64,000 nt of DNA from Styela clava (taxonomy: Eukaryota; Chordata; Ascidiacea; Stolidobranchia; Styelidae): contig NC_135252.1 of NCBI RefSeq assembly GCF_964204865.1, positions 24,697,383 to 24,761,382 on the forward strand. The letters are read 5' to 3'. Positions 10,158 to 21,151 of this stretch are shown here, piece after piece. Under the pieces are notes generated by a model. That model made no database searches. It was not told the DNA's origin and saw nothing but the letters and a program-made list of their open reading frames with translations. Each line of letters starts with the position of its first letter. Position 1 is the first letter of the stretch. Position numbers and translations under genes: made by a program.

Positions 10158-11174
10158 TTAGAGGGATGGCTAGGAATGCAGATAGCGCTGGAAAAACAAA
10201 TTTTCAAATCATTTCCAACCCCAACTGGATAATTACTAATTTGGTATTTAAAAATATGGCGCCAATTTTTACCGCCAATGTATTTCAGTTTAACATTCTA
10301 ACCACAAATATCTAACTACAGCAACGTCTATGCATTAGCTTATATACTATTGATATGGCCACGATATTCTGGCTGAGGGGTTGCCACATTGATTGTCAAA
10401 TTCCGGTAAATTTGCTGATGTTTATGAACCGCACACGCAAAATTTCGCTTAATAAGCATTTTGACCGAGCATATTGTGACGTCAATAAACGTCTCGTGCA
10501 TAACCGTCGTCATCGCTTTCGTTGTATTCCAAATATAGTCAACCGATAAACGAAAGGAAGGCCCAAAAAGAACATTATAAATTGATTGGATTGCAAAAAA
10601 AAAACTGTAAAGCAAATTTCTTGTCACCCTGTTTAATGTTAATTAAGGAGATTTGCTACTTAAATGGCAAACTGAGAGCACTTGCGCCTCCATGCCAAAT
10701 ATAATCCCGGAGATCCGTCCAGTAATTGAAGAAAAGGGCGATTTTTAGTCTCCACAATAACGGCGAAATAAGCAACAATAATCTACCACAAAATCGAGTC
10801 GACCAGAAGTTAAAGAGAAAGGCGATAGTTAACAATAAGCGTAATTTGCCAAAAAAAGCGAAATCGATTCAACCAGAAATACGATATATAGTTGTTAAAT
10901 AGTAACGAATTCGCGGGGGATGTTTTGTACAAAGTCCCCACCAGGATAGGATAGGATTTACATATTTATCCCGAAGGAGAGGAAAGCCGATAAGACGGCT
11001 TATCCATATGGCGAACCACGATGCAACCACCACTAATGCAAAATATGAGATTTACGAAAAACACTCCCGCAATGTTTTAAAATAACAAATCAGTAATTAA
11101 CCAGTTAGGGTTAGAAACGATTTTAAAATTTAAACTTCGAGCGCAATCTGCATTCCTAGCCCAAACTCTAACTG
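10158..11174. mobile_element. About 1-kb element with long (about 110 bp) diverged terminal inverted repeats
   Basis: AGTTAGAGGGATGGCTAGGA (10158 on) matches the reverse complement of about 11065-11174, through GGCTAGGAATGCAGAT, AACTGGATAATTACTAATTT and onward. The interior contains an inverted SINE 3' fragment (about 10944-11024). No transposase frame was recognised. Confidence 0.6.
10944..11024 (-). mobile_element. SINE 3' fragment, inverted
   Basis: GGATAGGATAGGATTTACAT through GATAAGACGGCTTATCCATA is the reverse complement of the SINE tail. It is embedded in the 10158-11174 element. Confidence 0.75.
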
Positions 11175-11299
11175 GATAATTAGCAAAACAGCCGTGCATA
11201 TTTAAAAATTTCTACCCGTGCTCTTGTATTCTTAAGACTATATCGAGTTATCTAGTACTTAAAGATAAAATCTTTAGTCCTAACAATCACATTATGGGC

Positions 11300-12735
11300 A
11301 ACAATTAGCGAAACAATCCCTAAAACCGTGCATGATTAGGAACTACGAAAACGAATTTCCCAGTATTAGAAAACAGCGACATTTAGTCCTGCATCTATTT
11401 CACAACCACCAGTTGCCTGCAGCTTTTGACGATTATTTTGTTAAGCTTAGTAACGCACATGAACATAATACGCGCTCTTCGACAAGATCCAATTTATTTG
11501 TACCCCGCTTTTCAACGGGCAAAACTCAGAACTCCTTGAAATATAAAGGCGTTATAACCTGGAATAGTATTCCCAATGGTTTGCGTGACTCCACCTATGC
11601 CACATTCAAAGTAAAGTATAAAAAATTTTTACTTTCTTCTTACCCGTCTCCTGCCAGCACCTTGATTTGATGTGCTATCAGCATTTGCCTTGCCATTGTT
11701 AGTTCAATACTTGTTCAGATCCACAGCCTATAAAAGTGTCCCCCAGAACCTGGATCAAGGCTGTTGTGAAGGATCCGATTTTAGTGATTCTCTTCCATAA
11801 TCCCCACAGTTTTGCCCTTCGCTGTATATGCAAAAATGTACCCAGTAATTGATTACCTCACTAAACCATAAAGGGTGAGATTATGCCTACCTAAGGATAT
11901 AATCGAATAATTCATGGATCATATTTTGTTCTGGTTTCTATGATGAGGGTCTTTTTGATTTAGTGATCCTGCTCTCTGAATTAATATTGATTTATTTATA
12001 TTAATTGTTATTTGGTTCTTAAAAACTAGTGTCTCTATATTTTATATTCTAATTGTGTTGTCTGGTATTTTCAATTTTTTGCATTTCTTAGTTCACATCA
12101 TAGAATTGAATGATGTATTTACCTGTTAATTTTCCATTTCTCTGTTTACATGAATTGGATTGTATTTTCATCCAATACCAATTCCTTCCTCAAATTTTCC
12201 AATGACTCCAGTTCTGGAAACCATACCACAGTGCCAATACTTTCTTGAACTTGCTCCCATATTTAAGATAATTGTAACCATCAAGATGTGCTTATATTTC
12301 AAAATATATTTCTTAATAACTAACTGCCTTAATTACGTATCCCGGCGTACATGGCCACTATCATACCGCGCGGCCTCAAAAGCAATATTCTTGTAGGGTT
12401 TCACGACGCTGACTGTGGTCGGACTGCTGTTATATTACTATACTGTTGCCCATGATTACCCTGGTTGTGCCTGGAGTCTCTTTTTTGTTACGGTTTTGGA
12501 TTTTCTTGGACATTCTTTCCTTCACTGCTTAAATGTGTTCGATTTATTCTATTCTACTTGTATCAAAGTTAGACATTTATCACAGGTGTCGCTGCTAGAT
12601 AACCAACATTGGTTTTTTAGCGTCACCCTTCACCATGAAATGCCTTTATTTATGTTTTCTCTAATTTTTGTTCGCATTACGTGTATGTTTCATTTTGGTG
12701 AAAAATAAACGACTGACTGACTGACTGACTGATAA
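11300..12735 (+). mobile_element. 5'-truncated non-LTR retrotransposon (CR1/L2-like) with (CTGA)n tail
   Basis: The frame at 11332-11670 encodes the extreme C-terminus of a LINE reverse-transcriptase polyprotein. The hallmark pattern is HNTRSSTRSNLFVPRF, then LKYKGVITWNSIPNGLR, then ATFKVKYKKFLLS. About 1 kb of 3' UTR follows and ends at 12711-12732 in tandem CTGA units. A short tandem-repeat 3' end instead of poly(A) is typical of CR1/L2-type LINEs. The rest of the RT and the endonuclease are missing, so the copy is dead. Confidence 0.75.
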
Positions 12736-13120
12736 CAACAACAACATAATCTGCAAATCAACCCGTAATTCTGTGTCTAAACAAAAAATACTTGCTCACG
12801 CCCTTTTACTGTTAGCCTAAGCTTTCTTCTAACTGACTGACAAACACGACAATAAACACAATCGCTGCGATTCGCACTTCATGTCATAACATTTGTGATC
12901 GTGTCGCGACCTCAATTAACTGCAGATTCCCGCACTCAAGTAGTTTAAATTAGGCCTTGTACGTCACGCTTGATTGAAGATACACGCCATGCTTGACCGG
13001 CTTTGACTGAGTGAAATAAAATACACTGAAGTAGTGATTCGATACTTTTTTCGATAAATTCCTCCTTTGCCAAATTTGGATCTTTTTATTCCCCCTCACA
13101 AAGCATAAGAGCTCTGTTTA

Positions 13121-14220
13121 CGTTATTTGGTCAATCTTTAACCTTTAGCCAGTGAACTCGCACTCTGGCTTTTGCACAGTCGAATAGAATAGATTACAAT
13201 GCATATGTAGTATAATAATACTAAATAAATAAACAAGATTAGTCAAACTATACGGTAATATCCCCATCCCTGAAACAACAAAACTTCTTTCTGGAGAGAA
13301 AATCATACCCCGTTGGGGTACATTGAATTAATAAATTAAATTCAAACATAAAGAAGTACTAAGTTTCCGTTATTTGCTCAATCTTTGACCCATAGCTAGT
13401 TCTGTGAATAGCCCGAACTCTGGCATTTGCACATTTCGAATAGTTTATATTATATTCACAATTACGTATCACAATAATACTGAATACTAAACAAAGAATC
13501 CGCCAACAACGACTGAGAAACGCTGCACTTTATATTATACAATCATTTCGTTTTTAGTACAATCTCTATCACTCAGCTAGCGGATACGCACAACTCGCAC
13601 TCTGGATTTTGCACACTTCGAATAGTTTAAAATATATTCGGTGCTCCCGTAGTATGTGTACCAAGATGGCGCACAACCTGAACATAGTATGTGTAACAGG
13701 TTCGGGTTATCAGTTTGTGCGTCATCTTGGTGCGCATTCCACGGAAGCGCTATATATTCATAATTATATATTACAATAATACTAAACAAATAAACAATAT
13801 TAGTAAAACTATATCAAATATAAGCAATAACTAAGTTTCGGTTATTTGTTCAATCTTTCATAGATCCTTGCTTTTGCGCAGTTGGAAAGTTTATGCGTTA
13901 ACATATATATTATAATAATACGAAATAAATGAACAATATTAGTGAAACTACATCTAATACAAAGTAAAACTTTCTGTTAAATCTTGACGGATCCTCAGCC
14001 AGTGATACAAACCACTCTGACTTTTGCAAACTTCAACTTGAAGAAGTAATACTAATGTTCGGGTATTTGTTCGATCTTTCATCGATCCTTAGTTAGTTCT
14101 ACGCACAACTCTGACTTTTGCACACTTAGTTTAAAATAGTATATTATAAGTTCATATAGTATCCATAATTACGCATTACAATAATACTAAGTAAAGGAAC
14201 AATAATAATGGAATTAAAGC
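13121..14220. repeat. Diverged tandem array, about six units
   Basis: A unit containing TTATTTG(G/T)TCAATCTTTGA, ACTCTGGCTTTTGCACA, TTCGAATAGTTTA and TTACAATAATACTAAA(T/C)AA recurs at about 13121, 13371, 13545, 13845, 13980 and 14060. Spacing varies between about 100 and 250 bp through deletions and one hairpin insertion. Confidence 0.65.
13640..13750. mobile_element. Short hairpin element inside a tandem array
   Basis: GGTGCTCCCGTAGTATGTGT and the far arm ATCTTGGTGCGCATTCCACG form an imperfect hairpin with ACCAAGATGGCGCACAACCT/GTGCGTCATCTTGGT pairing. It interrupts one repeat unit of the 13.1-14.2 kb array. Confidence 0.7.
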
Positions 14221-14692
14221 AAATACAAGGTAACATCTCCTCTTCAGAATCAACTAAACAAAGAGTCCCGCCTCCCTCCCGGGTGGGGAAAAGCTGCACT
14301 AAACCTTATGTGAATCAGTGCTGGTCAACCTTGTTTCAAAGGGTACACCGTTTTCATCTTCACACATAGTCTGGTACAACCCAATCATTCTAACCGAGTC
14401 GGTAAAATTTAACGTCGTACGAGCGGGTTGCTGGACTCATCGAAGTCGCAGGTTGGTTAACATGAACTTTCCTTCCGCGTTCCGTCGACTTGTGTCGGAA
14501 GGATTACCTTCATTATGAAAATATAGGCATTGATGCATTACGCGTTAGATTGAAAACCGATTGAATTTACTCATAGTATGTCTACGCAGTTAGTCGTTCC
14601 ATCGTCATGAGGACCGACTGATATCAGGTAGATATAATTTGGGAGTGGTTTTTAATCACTGCTGCACCCCAGGGTTTCGTACATACAGCTCA

Positions 14693-14830
14693 GGTTGTTC
14701 CGCGAGTTTTCATTCCAATTCGAGAGTCTATTTGTAATAATGCAATATGCTTGTCTGAAGAAGCCTGACCACGATCCGACAAATAGTTACAGAAATACAT
14801 TTGTGTGCGTGCAGCAAGACTCTTGAATCT
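14693..14830. repeat. Dispersed repeat shared with 32513-32640
   Basis: The reverse complement (AGAGTCTTGCTGCACGCACA, AAATGTATTTCTGTAAC, CTTCTTCAGACAAGC) matches 32513-32640. The family is not identified. Confidence 0.5.
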
Positions 14831-15221
14831 AATTGTCCATATAAATATATGTAGTGTATATTGTTTAAATAAAATACCTTTTGAGTTCGCCACTATTATT
14901 AAACTTGCGACACTTTGAAGATCATTTTGTTTTGCCAGTAATAAATAGGTTCACTTTTATTTATAGGCTATAAACAATTAAGAAAATTAAACCATTGCAC
15001 AAAGGTTCCTCGAATCTTTGGGAATGTTCCTTGGGGCTCGGTATCTAGTCATAGTATTGATATTCACCAAATATTTAAAAATAAACGTTTCACTTATTTT
15101 TTCGAGTTTTTTCAATTTTCGGCCTTTTTGGCCAAATACTCGATATGCTTGAAACATGAACGTTCTTGATTCTGATTGTGCCCCTTTGGCATGCGGTCTC
15201 AGCGTTTGTGTGATCTAGGTC

Positions 15222-15360
15222 ATAGATGTGCAACCTGTGGCCCGCGGGCCAAATGGAGCCCACAAGGAAAACTTGTGCGCCCCCGCGGAGAAGCGCCACT
15301 TTTGAATGGTGTTTGGTCCGCGAAACAAGTTTTTAATTTAATCTAGTATGTGCGAGTAAT
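15222..15360. mobile_element. hAT end fragment (6908 family)
   Basis: AGATGTGCAACCTGTGGCCC through GCGAAACAAGTTTTTAATTT matches the left end of the 6908 element. The right side is cut by a hairpin element. Confidence 0.65.
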
Positions 15361-15363
15361 TCC

Positions 15364-15470
15364 GATACTCCCGAAGTATGCGAACCAAGATGGCGGACAA
15401 CGGAACGTAGTATGTGTATCAGGTTAGGGTTAGGCCATAATTTCAGGTACAAATATTACGGGAGTCACTT
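15364..15470. mobile_element. Short derivative of the CTCCCGAAGTATGCG hairpin family
   Basis: The left arm ACTCCCGAAGTATGCGAACC matches the family. The right end TATTACGGGAGT is a short reverse copy. GGTTAGGGTTAGG is in the middle. It truncates a hAT fragment on its left. Confidence 0.65.
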
Positions 15471-15858
15471 GGCTAGTACCCGAACCCGTAATAGAAGTAA
15501 ACACGGTATGAGAATGTCTTTATGAGATCAAACGCACCACACTTGCATGCCTGAGCAAATATTGGACGTGCGACGTCAGATATCATAAAAATCAAATAAG
15601 AGTGACAAACATACTACACCTTTGAATAGCGCATGATTGCCACCAGGTATATTCATGTCAAAGATAAATAACGCACAACCGTTGTAACACCGGTTCAATA
15701 ACGAACCTTATTGGCAATTAATAGGTCTGTTTAGCAAATAATAACAATATGCAGTATTTGAGCTCAGAGAAGTACTTCCTTGGTATCAGTGAGTGTCTAG
15801 AATTGAGACCTGTACGCAGTAAAAGCCACTAAGATTGAGTCCGTAAACGGAAAGCAAT

Positions 15859-16224
15859 ATGTCTTCAACCAACCAGGAAAAGATAAAAGTTTTTGATTGG
15901 TTAACAAATCAAATTGCTACGAATCAGCTGAGCGTGGCGTTGAAAAAACAGGATAATACCGATTTTATCCGGTTTATGGAGCGACACCAGGACAGTGATG
16001 ATTCGGACGCTGAATCTTTGCCCTCTGAACCTGAGGAATTTGACTGTGAATGCGGGTTTCGAGGGAAACGATGTTGTACCTGCCCTGTTTCGTACGTCAA
16101 CTATAAATTGAAAGACAAACAATGGGTCCCGTGCCAAGATCTTATTAAAAAAGTGGAAAGGGCTTCTGAGTACCGTCAAGAACGTCTCGAGAAACGCAAA
16201 CCGTACCTTGAAATGTTGGTATAA
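15859..16224 (+). CDS. Hypothetical acidic, cysteine-cluster protein, 121 aa, single exon
   Basis: I do not recognise this protein. One uninterrupted frame runs from ATG (context GCAAT-ATG) to TAA. Residues 1-45 are predicted mixed helix (KVFDWLTNQI, SVALKK). Residues 48-63 are acidic (DSDDSDAESLPSEPEEF). Residues 64-76 hold a tight cysteine cluster, CECGFRGKRCCTCP (C-x-C-x6-C-C-x-C). The C-terminal 40 residues are charged and helical (DLIKKVERASEYRQERLEKR). The balanced amino-acid mix and absence of transposon sequence inside it argue for a real gene. It might be one exon of something larger, but no splice site is needed. A hAT element begins 176 bp downstream. The cluster could bind zinc, which is an inference from spacing alone. 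Confidence 0.5.
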   Translation: MSSTNQEKIKVFDWLTNQIATNQLSVALKKQDNTDFIRFMERHQDSDDSDAESLPSEPEEFDCECGFRGKRCCTCPVSYVNYKLKDKQWVPCQDLIKKVERASEYRQERLEKRKPYLEMLV

Positions 16225-16399
16225 ATATCGATAAACGAATCAGAAACGATAGAGCAGTGATGGCGTTGAAGGTAAAAAGAATGGAAAAAAGACGAAGCCA
16301 GATTGAACCATATTAAGACTAATGTACTCGGTAATATTATTTCAGCGGTTTCAACCGTGTCGCCCTATTGTTCCAGCAATGTAGTCTAAGGCTCTAAGC

Positions 16400-16838
16400 C
16401 AGGGGTCGGCAACCTTTTATCGTTCGCGGGCAAAAATTAAGGTTGCAAGTCATTGGCGGGCCGCACATATTTTTAGAAAGTTGAAAAACCGAACGGATGG
16501 TGCTTTTTATATTAAACATCAAGCAGTGATACATCTCTCGAATAGAATATAGATTTATTTCCTCATTGCATCTCATTTGAATATTTTTAGCGTCATTAAG
16601 CCATTTGTACTTAACATCAACTTTTCTGCGTTTTGTTGCCATTTGCTTGATTATAATTAAATTATTTGCTCATTAAACGAGTAATTGTGAATTATATAAT
16701 TGTTAGGTTATAATATAATTTAGTCTAACGAATATTTTCGCCAAAACGGATGTTTTGTTACCATAATTTAGTGAATCGTCGCGGGCCGGATTATAGTGCT
16801 CCGCGGGCCGGATCCGGACCGCAGGTTGCCGACCACTG
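16400..16838. mobile_element. hAT-type element with perfect 8-bp target duplication
   Basis: The left end CAGGGGTCGGCAACC and right end GGTTGCCGACCACTG are inverted. Flanks CTCTAAGC (16392-16399 and 16839-16846) are identical. The internal part (16500-16735) matches 60-310 at the window start. Confidence 0.92.
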
Positions 16839-16887
16839 CTCTAAGCGGTTCCGCAAGTTTCTAATTAGATATAAGTGTCCATATTAA

Positions 16888-17047
16888 TACAGGGTGTTCA
16901 TAAAGTCTCTTTACGACATTTCTCAATATATCTTAACCAGGTTTGTTGTTTTTTAATCAGTTTTTGTTGTATTTCAACTTCATTTAATACATCTGTGAGG
17001 GCCAAAACAATATACCCGTTGTGATTTTAAAACTTTTGGACACTCTA
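16888..17047. mobile_element. TA-flanked mariner-like miniature element
   Basis: TACAGGGTGTTCATAAAGTC at the left and CTTTTGGACACTCTA at the right are degraded inverted ends. The interior CAATATATCTTAACCAGGTT matches the copies at 24848, 27622 and 60479. Confidence 0.7.
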
Positions 17048-17389
17048 TATATGTATATTTTACAAATGTAATAAAATACCTATTAATTTGCTTTCGTTTT
17101 GCCGGCTTTATTTGTTTTATATACATTTGATATAATTCACAGTTCACGGACTCGAAAAATTAATATAACTATTGTGCAGTGAGAATTTGTGTGAAAAACA
17201 GTTAAGAACTTAACAAAACGATTTTGCCTTGCTTTCTTTCGTTTCTTGCCGATTTCCCTACTTTTCGCCTCTTTTTCCGTGTCCAACTCTCGGACGTAGC
17301 CAGACCCTATTCTTAACGTATTTTAGGCGATTTTGCAGCTAGACACAAACTCTCACGTCTTTCCCAACACTATTTTGCTCTATGGACCT

Positions 17390-17880
17390 TTTCCCGAGCA
17401 TCTACTTCCACGTTTACTTCGTGACATTGGCCAATCAGCAAGCTGCAAAAAGTTACGTAGCTTCGCATCCGCTCAGTCATTTTACTCGCTCAGACAGATT
17501 TTCAGACGTGGTCGTTAACATTACCTGGTTTTCGCGTTTTTGAATTCTATTCGTTAGTTTTCAGTTGTGTTTCGGATATTTTAAATATATATAAAATAAT
17601 TCAATGATCACTTTGTCTTCTTAGGAGTGTCAGTTTAATTGCAGTATTCAAAAATTAGTGCAGAAATAGCTGTGATAGACCAGTCTAAAATTCTTTACCG
17701 GTACTTTTAAAAAACAGATTGTTGAATGCTATGAATCAGAATGATAGTTTAAAACAAATACCCCATTTTTCATGCGCCAACTCGCGAAACCACTCTTAAA
17801 ATAAGCACCGAAAAACTTGTAAAGGTAAAGTATTGGAAGAACTTTACGGGGTCAAAGGTCGAGGAAAGGTTCATTCGTGA
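17390..17880. repeat. Segment duplicated at 385-890
   Basis: It is collinear with 385-890 over about 480 bp. Both copies lie downstream of the same hAT interior (1-310 and 16500-16735), so a larger block was probably duplicated. Confidence 0.7.
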
Positions 17881-19428
17881 ACAATTCACTGATAGTTCCA
17901 TGTTGCTTGACTTAATATCATTCCTTCCCTCCAAACATATCAACCGAGCCTCTTTTAAATATATAAAAAGAAAAAAAAAAACAGTGACCGCGGGTGTGCG
18001 CAAGCAATGGCGTTTATATGCTGTGTCAGTCATGGCTTGTGCCGCGCGCGCCGTTTAGACATAGTCGCAAACAGAGCGAAGAGTTTCATGTAAAAAATGT
18101 TTCAACGTAACGTAAAATGTTTCAATAAAATGATTTCAAATAGGAAATAACCTAAACTCGTATTTTCACTTAAATAATAACGTAGAAGCATCTCAATTCG
18201 TCAACAGTCGTTAAAAATTGTCAGTCAACAATAAAAGGAGCGAATTTTCAAACTTCGTCATGGGCGACATTTTACGTAGATACACCACTATGTACACCTT
18301 GTTCTGAGCGAAAGGCGCGTGTAAAAATGTTGGTCACCGGAATTCTGGACTGGTTAAGTTATTTGTACTTCCACGCTATATTTAAGGTGTTTCCCGGTAT
18401 CTTTATCAGTTTCAGGCTGTTATATTCTTTTCCCTTTGTTTTTTAGTAAGTAGTAACACCCTACTACTCCAATAATTTTTACGAACAAACTATGGTTATA
18501 GTCAGTAACGTTACAAAGTCAAATTATATAGTTAGTAACGTTAAGCAATATTATAGGGCTAAGTGTATTTCATACTTGTGCTTATCTATTATCTCATTAA
18601 TGACCAGTTTCTCATATATTATAGTGTACAAATGATACAAATTATATAAATTGATAATAAAAGATAATTCATACGAGAACCAGAAGATGCGAGCATTGCC
18701 TTGGGTCGACTTTTTGAGAACATTTCCAGGAAATAACTAATTCTATATCGTAACTAATTCGGTTTTAAATTCAAGTTACGGTTCAAGGTCAGTATAACCT
18801 GGCTCAAACCTAGCTTGTAAATTAAGCAAGCGACGAATAAAAGCAAGTTAAGGTTCTTTAGCCATGGCATCACAGTTAAACTTCGCAACTTATTCTTATT
18901 CTTAAATACGATGTCTTTGAGTCGAAGTGTGTAACTACGACGACACATCATAGAACTGGGTAAGAATATTTCGATTTCCATTCCATAAGACATACGTTCT
19001 TAAAGTGCTCCATACGGAGCCCCAGGGCGTGATAGAACCCTATTTTGGGCTATTAACATACGGACTTGGCGAATTTTGTAACTGTCCAAATGAACATTAA
19101 CAGCATTAATAAAATTTGACAACAACAGCGTCGAAATGTGGCAAGAATGCGGTAATTCAAATATGACATTATCTATAAGTTCCAATAAATAATGCAATAT
19201 TCAATTACCGCCTTGTTGCCACATTTCGACACTACTTTATTTATAGGTTAATATAAATTGATGGTGGGGCTCGGTAAATAATAGACAACCTCGTCACACG
19301 CTCCATAACACCAAAAGTTTAAGAAATCCTGCCATAAGATTCCAGTTTTTCCGATAAATGTTGTGCCTCACGGTTACATTCCGACTTCGACACTAAAATG
19401 AAAATCTGGGGAGCATATTGACTACAGC
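17881..19428. other. No gene recognised
   Basis: Unassigned AT-rich DNA with short accidental frames. TGTTGCCACATTTCGACA near 19215 and its reverse complement near 19130 form a local inverted repeat. Confidence 0.5.
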
Positions 19429-19813
19429 TAGGCTTACCATATGTCCCGATTTAGGCGGGACGGTCCCATTTTTGAACGTCTTGTCCCGGCGTCCCGACCG
19501 GTCAGCCAAAAATCCCGCTTTGACGTTGAGCCAGTCAGCACGATACACGAACATTACTAATTACTGAATGTGGATGCGTGGTTTTGTTTGTTCCGTTGTT
19601 TTAATCACTACAATTTGTTATGTGTAAGTTCCGTACGCCAAAAGGGTGCTTAACGTCAACGTAAATTCCTTTCTATTTTTCGAACTGTAACCGATATTCA
19701 GACAGACAGCGCATCAACTCTAATGTCAAATCGGTAAATTTGAAATTCCAAAAATCACAGCTATGGTCTTTGGAGGCGTCCCGCTTTGGGGTAACAAAAA
19801 TATGGTAACCCTA
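19429..19813. mobile_element. hAT-type element, GGTTACCATA family, with perfect 8-bp target duplication
   Basis: The ends are TAGGCTTACCATATGTCCCG and ATATGGTAACCCTA. The flanks ACTACAGC (19421-19428 and 19814-19821) are identical. It is shorter than its relative at 4347 because that copy carries nested insertions. Confidence 0.88.
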
Positions 19814-20630
19814 ACTACAGCTATTACCGCTTTTTTACAACGTTGCGGTGCACCTACTATCTGCCTGCCTTTCATAATCCATACTTCTCCACCATCGACT
19901 CAACTGCAGTCAAACAAACATGCAATATTATGCAGACGAAATTTCATGCTTGACTGATTGAATTGAGACGTCACATTACAATAATTTCCTGTTTCCTGTA
20001 TGACGTAACAACACTATGAATATAAATGAAGGCTCGTAACGTGACCTATATTCTCACGAGTATTCGACTGTTTACTTGAAGATTTTATTGTTAGTTTTCG
20101 CATCTTTTCTCGGAACAAGGCATTAGAAAGCAGCCACGTATACATAACAAGATGTTTCTGGCAGGTATCTCCTAGGTTCGGTTCTTTATATGTGACACCA
20201 ATACAGTTGGGTTCAGCGGACTAACAACGGGGTCAGGGGCGCCCAAACATCTCAAACACTTACGGCACATTTACTTTTTACAATACAATTCACAAGAAAG
20301 TTGAGTTTATTAATAGTAAATCGGAATGAGCGGCGTTGTATTTGTGGGCATAACGTGCCAGAATGCCCGACGTCACCAGGCAACGTGAATTTTATAAGGT
20401 TTGGTCATTTTATAACAAATTTATTTTTAACGCGGACGCAAAACCAATCTTGCGCATTGATTAAATGTGAATATGTTATAAAAAGTTGACTTGTAATTTA
20501 CAGCTGATCAAGTTATGGTCGATCATGCCCACAAAAGCTAATTTATGTATCGCATTGAATAAGTCGCCGCGGTAGGACTAAATTACCTCATGTCACATTT
20601 TAACGTTTTGAGAAATCGCAATTTTGGACT

Positions 20631-21151
20631 TGTACGGCCAACCCTAAAAGTAGACATTATCAATGAGCATATATACATGCTCATTGACATTATGCAGTAT
20701 CTAAAATAAAAACTAAAACTTGTATAGCTTAAAACCAAGTACAAAAGATGGCTCCTAATTCATAATGACATGAGGCAAGCAAAGCCCATTACTAAATGTG
20801 ACATGAGCTAATTTGGTTGTACCGCGGCGGAATGTGCGAATACTGTACAAACGGTTGTGCAACCAGCAGCCCAAAGGAAAAAAATATGCGACCCGCGAAG
20901 CAGTGCCAATTTAAAGGGTGTGCGGCCCGCGAAACGAGTTTTTAATTTAGTTTAGTCTGGTGGGTGCCAGTAATTCGAATCCCGTTACAAAATAACAATT
21001 TTGTTATTCAGACCTGTACGGCCAGCCCTAAAAGTAGACTTTATGCAGTAAAACTAAAACGGGTCTAGCTTTAAAAACAAGACCGGAAAAATGGCACCTG
21101 GTTCGTGACATAAGCTACTTAGGTTGTACTGCGGTGGAATGTGCGAATACC
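20631..21151. repeat. Local direct duplication split by a hAT fragment
   Basis: 20631-20842 and 21012-21151 share GTACGGCCA(A/G)CCCTAAAAGT, TATGCAGTA and GC(G/A)GAATGTGCGAATAC. About 20850-20995 between them is a 6908-family hAT end (GCGGCCCGCGAAACGAGTTT). A perfect 11-bp-arm hairpin (20660-20687, loop ATATAC) lies in the first copy only. Confidence 0.6.

Noticed and set aside
10340-10627. 95-codon minus-strand frame
   Set aside because: It lies within the long-inverted-repeat element, has low-complexity composition, no homology and a competing plus-strand frame.
15901-16179. 92-codon minus-strand frame opposite the unknown 121-residue protein
   Set aside because: The plus-strand frame has a better composition, a full start-stop structure and a cysteine motif. 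This is most likely its shadow.
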